Shown piece by piece: positions 27,497 to 37,006 of a stretch of DNA of 64,000 bases. The stretch spans positions 1 to 64,000 of the forward strand of contig JADJZB010000004.1 in assembly GCA_016719485.1 (NCBI GenBank). Direction: 5' to 3'. Both the position numbers and the translations under genes were made by a program. The notes under the pieces were generated by a model. The model made no database searches. It saw nothing but the letters and a program-made list of their open reading frames with translations, and had not been told where the DNA came from. Position 1 is the first letter of the stretch. The number at the start of each line of letters is the position of its first letter. Origin of the DNA: Holophagales bacterium. Its GTDB lineage: Bacteria > Acidobacteriota > Thermoanaerobaculia > UBA5066.

Positions 27497-28421
27497 TGCG
27501 TCTTCGGGTTTCGTCTCGCCGAGCCACTCCTTGTCAAGGACGAGGGCGTAGATCGACTGAATACCGCGCTCGAGGTTGATCTGCATCGCATGAATGTAAG
27601 GCTCGACGCTCCTGAGGAGCGTGGCCGGCTTCGCAACGAGGATGACGCCGAGCTTGATGAAGGCGCGTGAGTACTGAAGTGGAACCTGAGCCCCTGGTGG
27701 GCAGGCGGCGATGTCGTAGAGGAAGTTCACGAGGCCTTCGACCTCGCCCACCATGAACGGACGAGGCTCCCTCCCTTGCACCCGAGCCGCGAAGTCGCTC
27801 AATTCGATCAGGAGGATGTGCGTAAAGATGCCGCGCTCATCTAGTCGTGCGATGCGTCCATGTTGATCTCGAATGGCCGGATCCGAACCTAGGGCGGGCG
27901 TAACGCTGTCAGCCAGGAACCAGTCGAGGGCCGCCCGGTTGCCCGCCTTGGTGAGCAGCGTGCGGACGAGATTCAGATCGATCGCCGTCGCGAGAGGGCG
28001 TTCGACCAGGTGACGAATGCCCTGAAGCGTTGTGCGCCGTACGATGGCCATCGCGAGGAGTGCGATGTTGCGCTCTTGATGAGTGCTCGGATCGAGCCTG
28101 ACAACGAACTCGCCATCGGCGACGTCGTAGGCATCGCCGCAGCCTCCGTCGACCCACTGAACGTCTATTGCCACGGGGGAGAGGTACGCCGTTCGCACAG
28201 AGTCGCCTTCTGGCGAGATTCAGGCGGCCGCGCAGGTCATGACGGATGTACTGCTTCTCGTCTTCGGCACGACCGCTGATGGCGTACACCGCCTTGAAGA
28301 TGCGGCCCCGCCACAACGCTGAACGATCTTCATCTAGCAGAATTCGAAGGAAGAGCAGAAGCAGCAGCGGAATGCACGCCAACAATCCGTAGCGCTCCAC
28401 GAGGTTGAGCAGCGCACTCAT
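27450..28421 (-). CDS. Membrane-anchored cassette protein (frameshifted)
   Basis: N-terminal membrane helix (YGLLACIPLLLLLFLRILL) then a soluble domain with DUF-like helical content (NIALLAMAIVRRTTLQGIRH, LVRTLLTKAGNRAALDWFLA). The frame shifts by one near 28208 (AGAAGGCGAC). Afterwards it stays open to 27122, antisense to the kinase FHA domain; I place the likely end near the TGA at 27450, which one more base in the GGG at 27460 would bring into frame. ATG 28421 overlaps the previous gene's stop (ATGA). DUF2254-like topology crossed my mind but I cannot support it; family unassigned. Confidence 0.5.
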
Positions 28422-28672
28422 TTCGGTGTTTCCGGCGGAGCTTCGATGAATGCGGTGACGCAGTCTTGACGCGTGCAGACGAAGTGCAAGTCTCTCCCTC
28501 GCCGCCCTACCGCTCGAAAGGTCTGTGCGGTGAGAACGCTACCGCAGACATGGCAGGTCAGCGCGCCTGCCGCAAAGGCCTCGAGCAACCCAAGGCGCGA
28601 GAAGAAGGCGTCGACATCGGAGGAGTGCAGAGCCGAGATGGTTCGTTTCAAGCCCATTACCTCGTTGAACAC
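28418..28672 (-). CDS. Small zinc-finger-like cassette protein
   Basis: An 84-residue protein with CHVC and a later CTRQDC, a possible zinc site, and N-terminal helix (ISALHSSDVDAFFSRLGLLE). GTG 28672 starts about 15 nt after the R' site of the upstream attC, the usual place for a cassette gene; an ATG at 28657 is possible. It overlaps the membrane-anchored gene that follows, so one cassette carries two coupled genes. Confidence 0.55.
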   Translation of the reverse strand: MFNEVMGLKRTISALHSSDVDAFFSRLGLLEAFAAGALTCHVCGSVLTAQTFRAVGRRGRDLHFVCTRQDCVTAFIEAPPETPK

Positions 28673-28686
28673 GACGAAGCGTTAAT

Positions 28687-28742
28687 GCCTAACCGTGACA
28701 TCAGCGGCGAGCGCAGCGAATCCACTGTATACCGGGCTAGGC
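28687..28742 (-). repeat. attC recombination site
   Basis: Read on the minus strand: R'' GCCTAGC at 28742-28736, core CGCTGCGCTCGCCGCTGATG, R' GTTAGGC at 28693-28687; 56 bp. The stop codon TAG of the nuclease-like gene lies inside R'', typical of integron cassettes. The same 20-nt core is in the three other sites listed here. Confidence 0.82.
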
Positions 28743-29696
28743 GCCGTCTTTCGGAATCGAGTATTCGATCGGACGTGGGCCCAGGATGTCCTGGAGAATC
28801 TGCGGCACATCGCCGAGCGGCTTCCGAAACGTCACGCCCCAAGCCTCCGTGACCTCTTGCGCGCCCTCGAGCAGCTCCCAGGCGGTATCCGGTAGTTGAG
28901 CCGGCGGCCGCAGTGTGATGGCCTGAGTGCCGACGAACTGGCCGGTGGTGTAGGAGTAGGAACCGTTCAGGAGATTCATGAATGCAGTACCCCTGTAGAC
29001 CAGCCAGCGAAGGCCGATGTACACCTTGATGTCGGGAACCTCCCCGGCGTTGTCGTGAATGATCACGACCTTCTCCCGAACGCTGGGAAGGGCGTCGGCC
29101 GGAGTGAGTGCGGCGAGCGCGTCGGCGTGGGCCTGGATGAGAACGGAAGCAACGAACGATCCGAAAGGAGGGCCGGACTCGTCGGCGCCCGATCGGAGAG
29201 AGAACAGATCTGCGAAGGTCGAGAGCGGCCGATTCGGCGGCGGCGGCGCCACGAGGCCAACGGAGATGGCGGGCACGACACAGAATGCGTAGAACGGCAG
29301 CCGCGATGGGATGTCCGCGGCTTCGTTCTGAAGCAGGCGACACGCGCAGATGCCGAGGGCCGCCGCTTTCTCGAGTGCAGGAGAGGTGAAGCCTCGGAAG
29401 GAATACAGGACACCCTTGTGGGCGCCGGAGGAAGCCAGTTCTCCTGCGAAGGCGTCGATATCCTGCTCATTCACCGGGCGTCGAAGGCGTTTGCAGCTGA
29501 TGAGGATCTTCAGCGGGAATACGCCGCCGAAAGAGGTCTCGACCCAGACATCCCGTTCGCGGAGGCGTCCGGTGTGTCGGTCTGGCAGACGCGCGTTGAC
29601 GCGCACGGATGCCGATGGCTCTAGTGCCGAGACGAATGAGGCGACGGCCCGTTCAAAGAGCCGCCAGTCCTGCCGTGCGCCCTGCTTATGTGGCAT
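28737..29696 (-). CDS. Mrr-like restriction endonuclease-type cassette protein
   Basis: A 319-residue protein with a PD-(D/E)XK-like N-terminal domain: RERDVWVE, then PLKILISCKRL, followed by IDAFAGELASSGAHKGVLYS and SPALEKAAALGI, a pattern of Mrr-type DNases. The C-terminal half is mixed alpha/beta and unassigned. I place the start at ATG 29696, 10-20 nt after the attC R' site; a frame from 29729 would begin inside attC. Likely a stand-alone DNA-cleaving defence protein. Confidence 0.6.
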   Translation of the reverse strand: MPHKQGARQDWRLFERAVASFVSALEPSASVRVNARLPDRHTGRLRERDVWVETSFGGVFPLKILISCKRLRRPVNEQDIDAFAGELASSGAHKGVLYSFRGFTSPALEKAAALGICACRLLQNEAADIPSRLPFYAFCVVPAISVGLVAPPPPNRPLSTFADLFSLRSGADESGPPFGSFVASVLIQAHADALAALTPADALPSVREKVVIIHDNAGEVPDIKVYIGLRWLVYRGTAFMNLLNGSYSYTTGQFVGTQAITLRPPAQLPDTAWELLEGAQEVTEAWGVTFRKPLGDVPQILQDILGPRPIEYSIPKDGA

Positions 29697-29714
29697 TTGA
29701 AGAACGTGAAAGGA

Positions 29715-29770
29715 GTCTGACCGTGGCATCAGCGGCGAGCGCAGCGAGTCCGTTGCATGCCGGGTTAAGC
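29715..29770 (-). repeat. attC recombination site
   Basis: Minus strand: R'' GCTTAAC (29770-29764), core CGCTGCGCTCGCCGCTGATG, R' GTCAGAC (29721-29715). The TAA stop of the preceding cassette gene is inside R''. R' departs from GTTRRRY at one base. Confidence 0.78.
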
Positions 29771-30568
29771 TCCGCCCTGGCCACTAGACTGAGATGGGTA
29801 CGGCACAGAGGCGGGCCAGGTGCCGGCCTCGTGGATGGCTCTCTCGCAGAGGCTTACGAGGGAGGGGGAGCTGCTCTGGATCATTGCCGCTGCCTGTAGA
29901 TGAAGGTACAGCGCAACGTTGGTGGCCCGAATGTGCCACGCGACCCCGGTTGAATCTGAGAGCGCCGGCGAGGCGACGAAGACAGCCGCTCGTTCCGCCA
30001 GCTCGGGAGGCGCGAAGCTTGTGGCAGCGCCGGCAGCGTTCGGATGGCAGAATTCGGAAAGGTCCTCGTACGCTTCCGTCACGTAGGTGCCGACCTTCTT
30101 TGCGACGCGGTCGACCAGCGTAAGCACATTGACAGACTGAAGTGAGGCGCCGAGGGCACGCCAGTTCGAGGACTTCGTGCCGTGCATGAGGGCCATGACG
30201 TGTGTATCGAAGGCCTCGACGTCTTTCGTGGCGTCTGAAGCCACGAGCGCGTCGATCCGCAGAGCGAGGTCATAGAGAGCACAAGCGCCTTCGAAGAGCG
30301 CACGAGACAGCAGGAAGCACGGAATGAAAGCCCGAGCGTTGGCCTCGCGCACGTAGGCCTCGGCGAGATCACAGGCGCGATACGTCATGACCTGGCGGTA
30401 CACAAGCACCTTGAAAGGGATCTTGGCCACCAGCGATGGCGTGCCACGGGGAATCTGTGGGACGCGAAGGTCGCGCAGGTGCTCAACGAGGGCATCGACG
30501 GTGGCAATGAGTTCCGCTGCGAGGCCGTGCGCCTGAAGGGCAGGGTCAAGCTGGGGCGAGGATGTCAT
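29765..30568 (-). CDS. Helical cassette protein, unknown function
   Basis: A 267-residue, largely helical protein (RALFEGACALYDLALRID, LSEFCHPNAAG). I know no named family for it, though the arrangement of an N-terminal helical bundle and the motif SEFCHPN recalls DUF5677-like proteins. ATG 30568 is 12 nt after GTTAGGC, which fits a cassette start. It ends inside the following attC. Confidence 0.6.
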   Translation of the reverse strand: MTSSPQLDPALQAHGLAAELIATVDALVEHLRDLRVPQIPRGTPSLVAKIPFKVLVYRQVMTYRACDLAEAYVREANARAFIPCFLLSRALFEGACALYDLALRIDALVASDATKDVEAFDTHVMALMHGTKSSNWRALGASLQSVNVLTLVDRVAKKVGTYVTEAYEDLSEFCHPNAAGAATSFAPPELAERAAVFVASPALSDSTGVAWHIRATNVALYLHLQAAAMIQSSSPSLVSLCERAIHEAGTWPASVPYPSQSSGQGGA

Positions 30569-30579
30569 CCGTTGAAGGA

Positions 30580-30592
30580 GCCTAACCGGTAT
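30580..30592 (-). repeat. Possible attC remnant
   Basis: On the minus strand ACCGGTTAGGC ends 12 nt before the start of the cassette gene at 30568, matching an R' end (GTTAGGC). No R'' partner or core is left, so this is at best the truncated end of an attC. Confidence 0.35.
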
Positions 30593-30773
30593 TCGAAGTC
30601 CGGAACCAGGACTCCGGCCGGGCCTCTAGCAGCAGCGTCTCGTCCGTCAGGGTCTCGAAGGCGCCGTTCACCCTTCGCCAGAGCACGACGTTGTGCTCTA
30701 TGTAGGCCGACACGTCGCCGCCCTCTGATTCGAGCGCCAGGAGAACCTTGAGCGGGGAGAGGGTGAGCTTCAT
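30582..30773 (-). CDS. Small hypothetical protein
   Basis: A 63-residue protein (MKLTLSPLKVLLALESEGGD onward) with a beta-rich middle. AGGAG lies 6 nt before ATG 30773. It follows the PLD-like gene by 15 nt on the same strand, so the two are probably co-transcribed. No family recognised. Confidence 0.5.
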   Translation of the reverse strand: MKLTLSPLKVLLALESEGGDVSAYIEHNVVLWRRVNGAFETLTDETLLLEARPESWFRTSNTG

Positions 30774-30788
30774 CTGCAACTCCTCATG

Positions 30789-31742
30789 CTAGTCCGTGCC
30801 CCAGATCTGCCCGAGCTGATAGACGAGCGCCTTGTCCTTGAGTTCGAACGAGGTCTTCAGCCCGTTTAGCCGCTCGCCCATCGGGCCCAGTCTCTCGAGC
30901 AGCCTGCCGAGGCCTACGCGGCGGGAGCGCTTCTTCCTTTCGACGAATACCATCACACGGCTGCTGTTTCCAACCCGATACCGCTGTACCCGCACGACAC
31001 GGTAAGGGGCCTCCGCGTACACTCTTTCGCTGCTCTCCTCGACGATCTGGAGAACCCGCTGCCCAACCCGCACCTTCCTGCCGAACCCTGCGGGCGTCCA
31101 GACAAAATCGTCCACGACGTAGTGTCGGGTGTTCTTCAGCTTCTTCCGTGCGAGGGGCTCCCCGGCATCTTGCTGGACGTAATCCTCGTCTATCCAGGCT
31201 CCCGTTTCGAGCTTCACCGCCCAGAGCACGGACTGGCCAGCACCCCGCATCGTCTGTTGAGACCTTGGCCTTCCGGCCCCGAGGATCCTTGGCGGCACGT
31301 ACATCTTCTCGAGCCGCTTCGCATACTGGGGGGTGACGACATCCCCCCTGAGCGAACGGACGAACGTCGCTGCAGCTGAAACGGCCCGCAGATCCGACGT
31401 CTCCACGACTGCCTCGAGGAGGTGCTCCTCCGACGTCGTCGAAACGTTCGTCGAGCCGATCACAGCCGTCTTCCCAAAGACGAATACCTTCGCGTGCAGG
31501 TTCGACTGGGCGTGAACTTCGACGCCCTTCCGGAGGAACTTCCCGATCTCGAACGGCGAGGTCTGACCGCTCTTCACCGTGGCTTCGTCGAGTCTGACGA
31601 TAAGGAGATCGCCGGCCTGAAGCGGCAAGCGGCGGATCGCTCCATTCCCGAGAAATGGAACAGCCACCAGCCGCCGGCCCCTCTTCTTGGCCAGGTCTCG
31701 GATCCTCGACCAGGAATCGTCCGAATGGAACTTCGTGGCCAT
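30789..31742 (-). CDS. Phospholipase D-like domain protein
   Basis: A 317-residue protein with one PLD-type half-site: SNLHAKVFVFGKTAVIGSTN, that is HxK followed by GSxN, near residues 80-99. The usual Asp after HxK is not visible. PLD-like proteins include nucleases (often dimers, giving two HxK sites) as well as lipases; beside a BREX operon a nuclease role is more likely. The rest is beta-rich. A strong hairpin separates it from brxL, so it is probably transcribed apart from BREX. Confidence 0.65.
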   Translation of the reverse strand: MATKFHSDDSWSRIRDLAKKRGRRLVAVPFLGNGAIRRLPLQAGDLLIVRLDEATVKSGQTSPFEIGKFLRKGVEVHAQSNLHAKVFVFGKTAVIGSTNVSTTSEEHLLEAVVETSDLRAVSAAATFVRSLRGDVVTPQYAKRLEKMYVPPRILGAGRPRSQQTMRGAGQSVLWAVKLETGAWIDEDYVQQDAGEPLARKKLKNTRHYVVDDFVWTPAGFGRKVRVGQRVLQIVEESSERVYAEAPYRVVRVQRYRVGNSSRVMVFVERKKRSRRVGLGRLLERLGPMGERLNGLKTSFELKDKALVYQLGQIWGTD

Positions 31743-31771
31743 CTCCCCACCTCCGGAGGCTGCTCATCGGC

Positions 31772-31795
31772 CCGGGCCGGGGCAGCCCGGCCCGG
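31772..31795 (-). terminator. GC-rich hairpin after brxL
   Basis: CCGGGCCGGG, a 4-nt loop (GCAG), then CCCGGCCCGG: a perfect 10-bp stem. It lies 20 nt past the brxL stop. There is no clear T run, so it may be a terminator of the GC-stem type or a processing site. Confidence 0.55.
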
Positions 31796-31815
31796 CCTGG
31801 CCTCTCCCGGCCCCT

Positions 31816-33867
31816 CTACGCCATCCCCAGGACCTTCATAGCCGCCGTCTTCGGATCCCCGTAGAACACCGGGTCGACGTGCTCCACGACATCCGCCGCG
31901 ACCTCGAGGAAGCTCCGCTTGTTCTCGATGGGAACGAGCGCCCGCCGCGCTCCGTTATCCATGCCCACCCGGAGCGGCTCGGCGAGCGAGCGGGCAGCCT
32001 TGATGTTCCCCTGGACGCTCATGTCGCCGAGGACGAGGAGGGCCGGGGCGACCGAGGTCTGGCGGAGCGCCGAGCAGAAGGCGACGAAGACGGCGACGCC
32101 GATCTCCGCCTCGACCCGGTTCCCGATGAGGTCGATGACCTGGACGTGGAAGTCGGAGGTGTCGACGTCGCGGCCGACGCCGAGCTCGGTCTTCTTCGAG
32201 TTGAGGTAGGCGAAGGCCCGCTGTGCCGACTCTTTCATCTCGCCCGAGAGGCCGCCGGCGGTCTTCAGCTTGCCGGTTCCGGAGGCCACGGAGACCTCCA
32301 CCCGGTAGAGGCCGACGATGCTCTGGTCCGAGACTCCGGCGGTGTAGACCGTCCCGGGGCCGGGCGGGTCGGTGGGGATCAGGTTCCGGCCGCCCTGCTC
32401 GGGCACGCCGACGAACCTCTCGAGGCCGGTCTCGCGGTCGATGTAGCTGAACGACGTCTGGTGGTACTCGAAGGAGCCGAGCTTCTTCAGCTGCTCCTTC
32501 ACCCGCCGCCGCATCTCGAGGGCCAGCTCGACGAGCTCGGCCATCTCCTCCCGGGTCGCCTCGCCGTGGGGGTGGATCAGCTTCATCAGGCCCGAGAAGG
32601 TCTTCTGGACGGCCTTGCGGTCGCGCTGGACGAGGTGGCTCCCGAAGGCGAAGTCGCGCTCGACCATCTCCGTGAAGTTCAGCTTCCGGAGCTCGCGCAG
32701 GGCCTCGGCCAGGTAGTCGACCACGAACCCGTAGTGGCTGCTGAAGAGGTCCGGCCGCATCTTCGGGATCTCCCACCCCGGCACGTACGCGTGCAGCCGG
32801 TCGAGGAAGGCCATCGTCCGGACGTTCTCCGGGAGCGGCTCGAAGAGGTGGCTCGACTGGACGAGGACGTCCACCGGCCGGTTCGTGTTCCCGAAGAGGG
32901 CGAGGCTCGCTTCCCCGCTCGTCGCCTCCGACCCGCGCTGGAACTGCCCCGACTCGCAGTAGGTCTGGAGCATCGGGATCAGCTCCTTCGGCATGTTCTT
33001 CAGCTCGGCCACCTCGTCGAAGGCGACGACGTCCCAGAGCTGCACGAGCCCCTTCTGCTTGCCGGTGACGTAGCCGAAGAGCGTCGCGACGGTGGGCGAG
33101 CCGGTCAGGAGCGCCGCGTAGGGGGAGATCTCCTGGACGACGTAGCTCTTGCCGGTGCCGCGCGGCCCCAGCTCCACGAGGTTGAAGTTGTGCTCGCAGA
33201 GCGGGACGAGGCGGAGGAGGAAGAGGAGCTTCAGCCGGCGCGTCATCTCGGCCGGCTCGTACCCCATGCTCCGGAGGACGAGGTCGATCCACTCGTCCGT
33301 CGTGAACTCCCGCCGGAGGCGCCGGTACTCGTCGAGGTCGAACGTCGCGATCTGGATCGGCGTCAGCCGCTCGATCCAGAACGGGTTCTTCCCCTTCCCT
33401 TCCTCGTCGTACTCGAACCGCATGTCGACCTGGGCCCAGATGCCCCCCATCAGGAGCCGCTCGTATTCCTTGACGTAGTGGTTCGGCACGTGGAGGAACT
33501 TGTTCCCGAAGTTCACCCCTTCGCCCCAGTAGTCCGAGTCGACGAGGCGGACCTTCACCTTGTCGATGAACGAGTGCCGGCCGTTCTCCTTGACCCGGCT
33601 CTGGGCCTTCTGCCCCTCGTCGGGCCGGATGTAGTTGTTCGCGAGCGTGTCGTTGACGACCTGGAGGCCCATCTGGATCGCCGCCTCGTCCGACGAGGCG
33701 CAGTACTTGCCGAGCAGGAACTCGAGGACGAAGACCGGGACGTTCGTCCCGACCTTCACCTTCCGCACGAGGTCCTTCCGGACGACCTTCCCGCTGAAGT
33801 GCCTGTTCGCCTTGTCGTCGAGGGCGTCCCGGGCGGGGACGGCCACGCCGGCCAGTTCGTTCGTCAT
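31816..33867 (-). CDS. brxL: BREX Lon-like protease BrxL
   Basis: A 683-residue AAA+ protein with a Lon-like C-terminal domain, the effector-like component of type I BREX. Walker A is ELGPRGTGKSYVV near residue 228, Walker B LWDVVAFDEVAEL near 275, and the Lon-type serine lies in LGDMSVQGNI near 625. Recent work shows BrxL binds and remodels DNA. The frame is intact. It starts within 2 nt of the pglZ stop, so it is the last gene of the operon. Confidence 0.92.
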   Translation of the reverse strand: MTNELAGVAVPARDALDDKANRHFSGKVVRKDLVRKVKVGTNVPVFVLEFLLGKYCASSDEAAIQMGLQVVNDTLANNYIRPDEGQKAQSRVKENGRHSFIDKVKVRLVDSDYWGEGVNFGNKFLHVPNHYVKEYERLLMGGIWAQVDMRFEYDEEGKGKNPFWIERLTPIQIATFDLDEYRRLRREFTTDEWIDLVLRSMGYEPAEMTRRLKLLFLLRLVPLCEHNFNLVELGPRGTGKSYVVQEISPYAALLTGSPTVATLFGYVTGKQKGLVQLWDVVAFDEVAELKNMPKELIPMLQTYCESGQFQRGSEATSGEASLALFGNTNRPVDVLVQSSHLFEPLPENVRTMAFLDRLHAYVPGWEIPKMRPDLFSSHYGFVVDYLAEALRELRKLNFTEMVERDFAFGSHLVQRDRKAVQKTFSGLMKLIHPHGEATREEMAELVELALEMRRRVKEQLKKLGSFEYHQTSFSYIDRETGLERFVGVPEQGGRNLIPTDPPGPGTVYTAGVSDQSIVGLYRVEVSVASGTGKLKTAGGLSGEMKESAQRAFAYLNSKKTELGVGRDVDTSDFHVQVIDLIGNRVEAEIGVAVFVAFCSALRQTSVAPALLVLGDMSVQGNIKAARSLAEPLRVGMDNGARRALVPIENKRSFLEVAADVVEHVDPVFYGDPKTAAMKVLGMA

Positions 33868-33868
33868 C

Positions 33869-36398
33869 TCAGACTCCCAGCTTCACCGGGATGAGTCCCG
33901 GGGATCGGTAGAGCTCGGCATCGGTCGCCGGGTCGAGGAGGGTCAGGCGGACTTCCTTCACCGTGTCGTCCGTGAGGAGGAGAACGAGGGCCGCCGTGGA
34001 GGCTGGCGACAAGGTGACCGTGCCAGCGTCCCGGTCGACCTCGGCAGTCCCCTTGCTGGGGACGGCCCCGAACAGCTTCCCGACGCGCCGGCCGTCCGAC
34101 ACCCACGACACCCCGAACACGCCTCCGAGAAGGCTCGACACCGTGACGGCCATCATCCGGTTCGTGATCGCGGTCGGGATGCCGCTCAGCTCGACAGCCG
34201 CCTGGGCCTCGATCGCCGCCTCCGTTCCCGGCATCCGGACCGTCAGGACCGGGATCACCATCTCCTGAAGCGACGTCCCACCGTGGTGGAAGGCGAGATC
34301 GCCCCCGGCCTTCAGGACGCCGCCCCCTTCGGGGAAGACGAACTCGAGGTCCGAGGCGTAGCCGAGCGCCGAGGCGGGAACCCGGATCGTCCCGGCCGGC
34401 GTGGCGCCGCCCCGCCCGATCCAGCAGCGGCGGTGAAGGTCGACGGTCGCTCCGCCCGGAGCCTCGGTCTTCATCGACTCGTCCCGCGCCACCGGGAAGA
34501 AGACGTGTCCGTGGTCGGCCGTGACCACCGTCCTCCCGACCCCCGCGCCCGTCAGCCGACGGATCGCCCGGGCGAGGTTGTCGATGACGGTGTCCATGAC
34601 CCGCCGGGCCTGGAACGTGAACCCCGACTCGCCCGCCTGGTCGATCTCCTGCGACCTCACGAGGACGACCGGCGCCCCCTCGAGCTTCTTCTTCAGCTTC
34701 CCCGCGGGAAGGCTCAGGAGCTCGTCGAGCGTGAGGTCGACGAGCTTCGGCACCCTCGCGATCGCGTGCTTCCGGCGCGCCGCCAGGTCAGGCAGGAAGG
34801 ACCCGTCGACACGGACGCCGAGCTTCTCCCCTTCCTCGACGACGGCGAAGCTCCCCGAGGCCCCGGGCATGAGCGCCCCCATCCCCACCGGCGTGATGCT
34901 CGGGAGCGCGCAGAGGGCAGGCCGCAGGTCGACCTCGGCCCCCTTCGGCAGCCGCGAGGCCAGCTCCACGCCCATCTCGTACCGCATCGCGTCGACGAGG
35001 AGGTAGGCGACCGGCTTCGGCTGGGGCGTCACGACGTCGGCGAAGACCCGCGTCTGGTGGAGCTTTCCGCCCACCGTGAATCCCGCCCCCCGAAGCGCCT
35101 TCGTGAACCCCAGCGCCATCTCGTGCTGGGCGTCCTCGTAGGCTCGCCTCACGACCCCGAGAGCCCGCTCGTCCGGGTCCTCGTCGAGGCTCGTCATCAG
35201 CGACTCGAGGCGCCGCTGGAGGAGGTCCAACCGGTGCCAGCCCCCTCTCGCACGTAGCCTTCTACCCATGCTTCCGGGGAAGGCCCCGCCCCCGGCAGGG
35301 CCGCTCGTACCGTGCGTGCCTCCCGCCCCAGCTCGGCCATCAGGTGGCAGGCCTCCCAGTGGGCCTTCCTCACCACGTCCCGCTCGAGCCAGAAGCTCCG
35401 CTCCCGCTCGGCCACGATGGCCAGCGCCTCGTCGAAACGCCCGGAGACGATGAGCCCGCCGCAGTACGAAAGGAGCGCCCGCTCCTCGAACCGGAACGTG
35501 TCGATCGACCCGAGCGCCTCCGCGGGGACCTTCGCCCCGGCAAGGCCCAGGAGCGACTCGACCTTGTCGGCGAGCGCCACGTAGCCCTCGGCATGCCGCT
35601 CCCGGAGGTGCTGCGCCATTCCCCGAACGGCCTCCTCGTCCCCCTTCGACGGCGGAACCGGAACTGCCTGGAGAGACGCCGGCGGCTCGCACCGAAGGTC
35701 CAGCCGGAACTCCCCGGCCAGGACGTAGCGGGCGACGATGGCTCTCAGCTTCGTGGGGTCCGCGTCGGCCGGGACCTCGAGCCCGAGGCGGGCCTTCACG
35801 AGCTTCGCGAGCTCCGGGACGGCCCCCTTCTCGACGATCTCGGCGTCCCGCCCGTCGCTCATGAGCCACGACGCCAGGACGGCCTCGCTCCCCAGTGTCC
35901 CGTGGAAGACGACCTTGAGGGCGACGGCGGCTCCGCCCCGCTCTCGAGGCGGCCCGGGCCAGCTCCTCGTACGTCACCTTCTCCGGCGCGAGGAGGTCGT
36001 CGATCATCCCGTCCGTGTACTTCTGGCGGAGGACGTTCCGGGCCATGCGCTTGAGCTGCGGCTCGTAGGCCTCCCCTGCCGCCTCCAGCTCCATCAGGGC
36101 GACCCCTTCCAAGTCCCTCTCGACGCCCGGGACGTAGACGAGGGCGGCCTGGCGCATCCACCGACACGAGCGGCTCGACCGCCACCCGGACCGCGAGGAA
36201 CGAGCCATCGAACTCTGCGAGCGTCGCGGCCTGCCCGGCCAGGGCGAGAGACGACGTTCCCGGCACTGGCCCCGGGCCGCCCCGGGCCTCGCCGATGAAA
36301 GCCTCGAACTCCCGCCTCTGGTCGTACCAGACGACGATCCGCCGGGCCTTCAGCCGATCGGCCGCCTGCCGAGCGACATAGTCGTATAGAGGGTGCAT
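33869..36398 (-). CDS. pglZ: BREX alkaline-phosphatase-like protein PglZ (frameshifted)
   Basis: PglZ is a core BREX protein of the alkaline phosphatase superfamily. Metal-site motifs are VAYLLVDAMRYEMG and VVTADHGHVFF. The N-terminus is MHPLYDYVARQAADRLKARR at ATG 36398. The coding sequence is continuous only if the frame changes three times: near 36170 (VEPLVS then RWMRQAALVYVPG), near 35940 (AASRAG then GAAVALKVVFHG) and near 35230 (VREG then GWHRLDLLQ, in a run of five G). The total, about 840 codons, is the normal length. It precedes brxL and follows the HNH gene by 8 nt. Confidence 0.88.
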
Positions 36399-36406
36399 CG
36401 GATTCC

Positions 36407-37006
36407 TCAGAGGAGACCCTGCCGCCGGGCCTCCTGGTAGACGAAGGGCGACACTCGTGACAGGTAGGCGGGCGAGACATCTCCGCGCCAGCACTCGTCA
36501 AAGTGCCGGGTCCGCATCTCCCGGCAATCCGCGTCGTCGAGCCCTAGGCGTTCGATCGTCGCGAGGGCGGATGCTGTGAGAGCGGGAGGCAGGAAAGGCT
36601 TCGGGTAGATCTTCCCGGTTACGAGCTCGAGGTGAAACGGGCTCTCGTCGAGATCGAACGGGTCGAGGACAGTCTCGTAGTCTCTCTTCCGGCTATTCAT
36701 CCGCGAACACGCCAGACGGTAGTTTCTCCACTCGTACGCGAGCCCTAGCGACCGCGACTTCGGGACGAAGTGATCCACCGTACCCGCACCGAGGACTCGC
36801 TCGATGTACACGCTGAGGTAGGCACAGACGCCTTTGTAGGCGTGATGCAGGTCGTCCAGGCAGGCGCGCCAGTACGATTGAAGGGACTCGCCGTCCGGGA
36901 GAGTGGAAGACGCGCTCAGGCCCTTCCCGCGAAGCCAGCTGCTCCCCTTCTGCCGGACCTTCTCGTCAAAGCCCTCCGGCTCGGGCTGAAGCGCGACGGG
37001 AATCAC
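36407..37006 (-). CDS. HNH endonuclease (PtuB-like)
   Basis: A 199-residue protein with an HNH nuclease core: VDHFVPKSR (about 80-88) and EWRNYRLACSRMNSRKRDYE (about 95-114). Pairing with an SMC/ABC-type ATPase in the same operon is the architecture of the Septu defence system (PtuA ATPase + PtuB HNH). GTG 37006 overlaps the ATPase stop (GTGA). Whether it is a true Septu PtuB or a different HNH partner needs a profile search. Confidence 0.75.
   Translation of the reverse strand: MIPVALQPEPEGFDEKVRQKGSSWLRGKGLSASSTLPDGESLQSYWRACLDDLHHAYKGVCAYLSVYIERVLGAGTVDHFVPKSRSLGLAYEWRNYRLACSRMNSRKRDYETVLDPFDLDESPFHLELVTGKIYPKPFLPPALTASALATIERLGLDDADCREMRTRHFDECWRGDVSPAYLSRVSPFVYQEARRQGLL

Noticed and set aside
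31687..33894. Long plus-strand frame opposite brxL
   Set aside because: Antisense shadow of the intact brxL gene.
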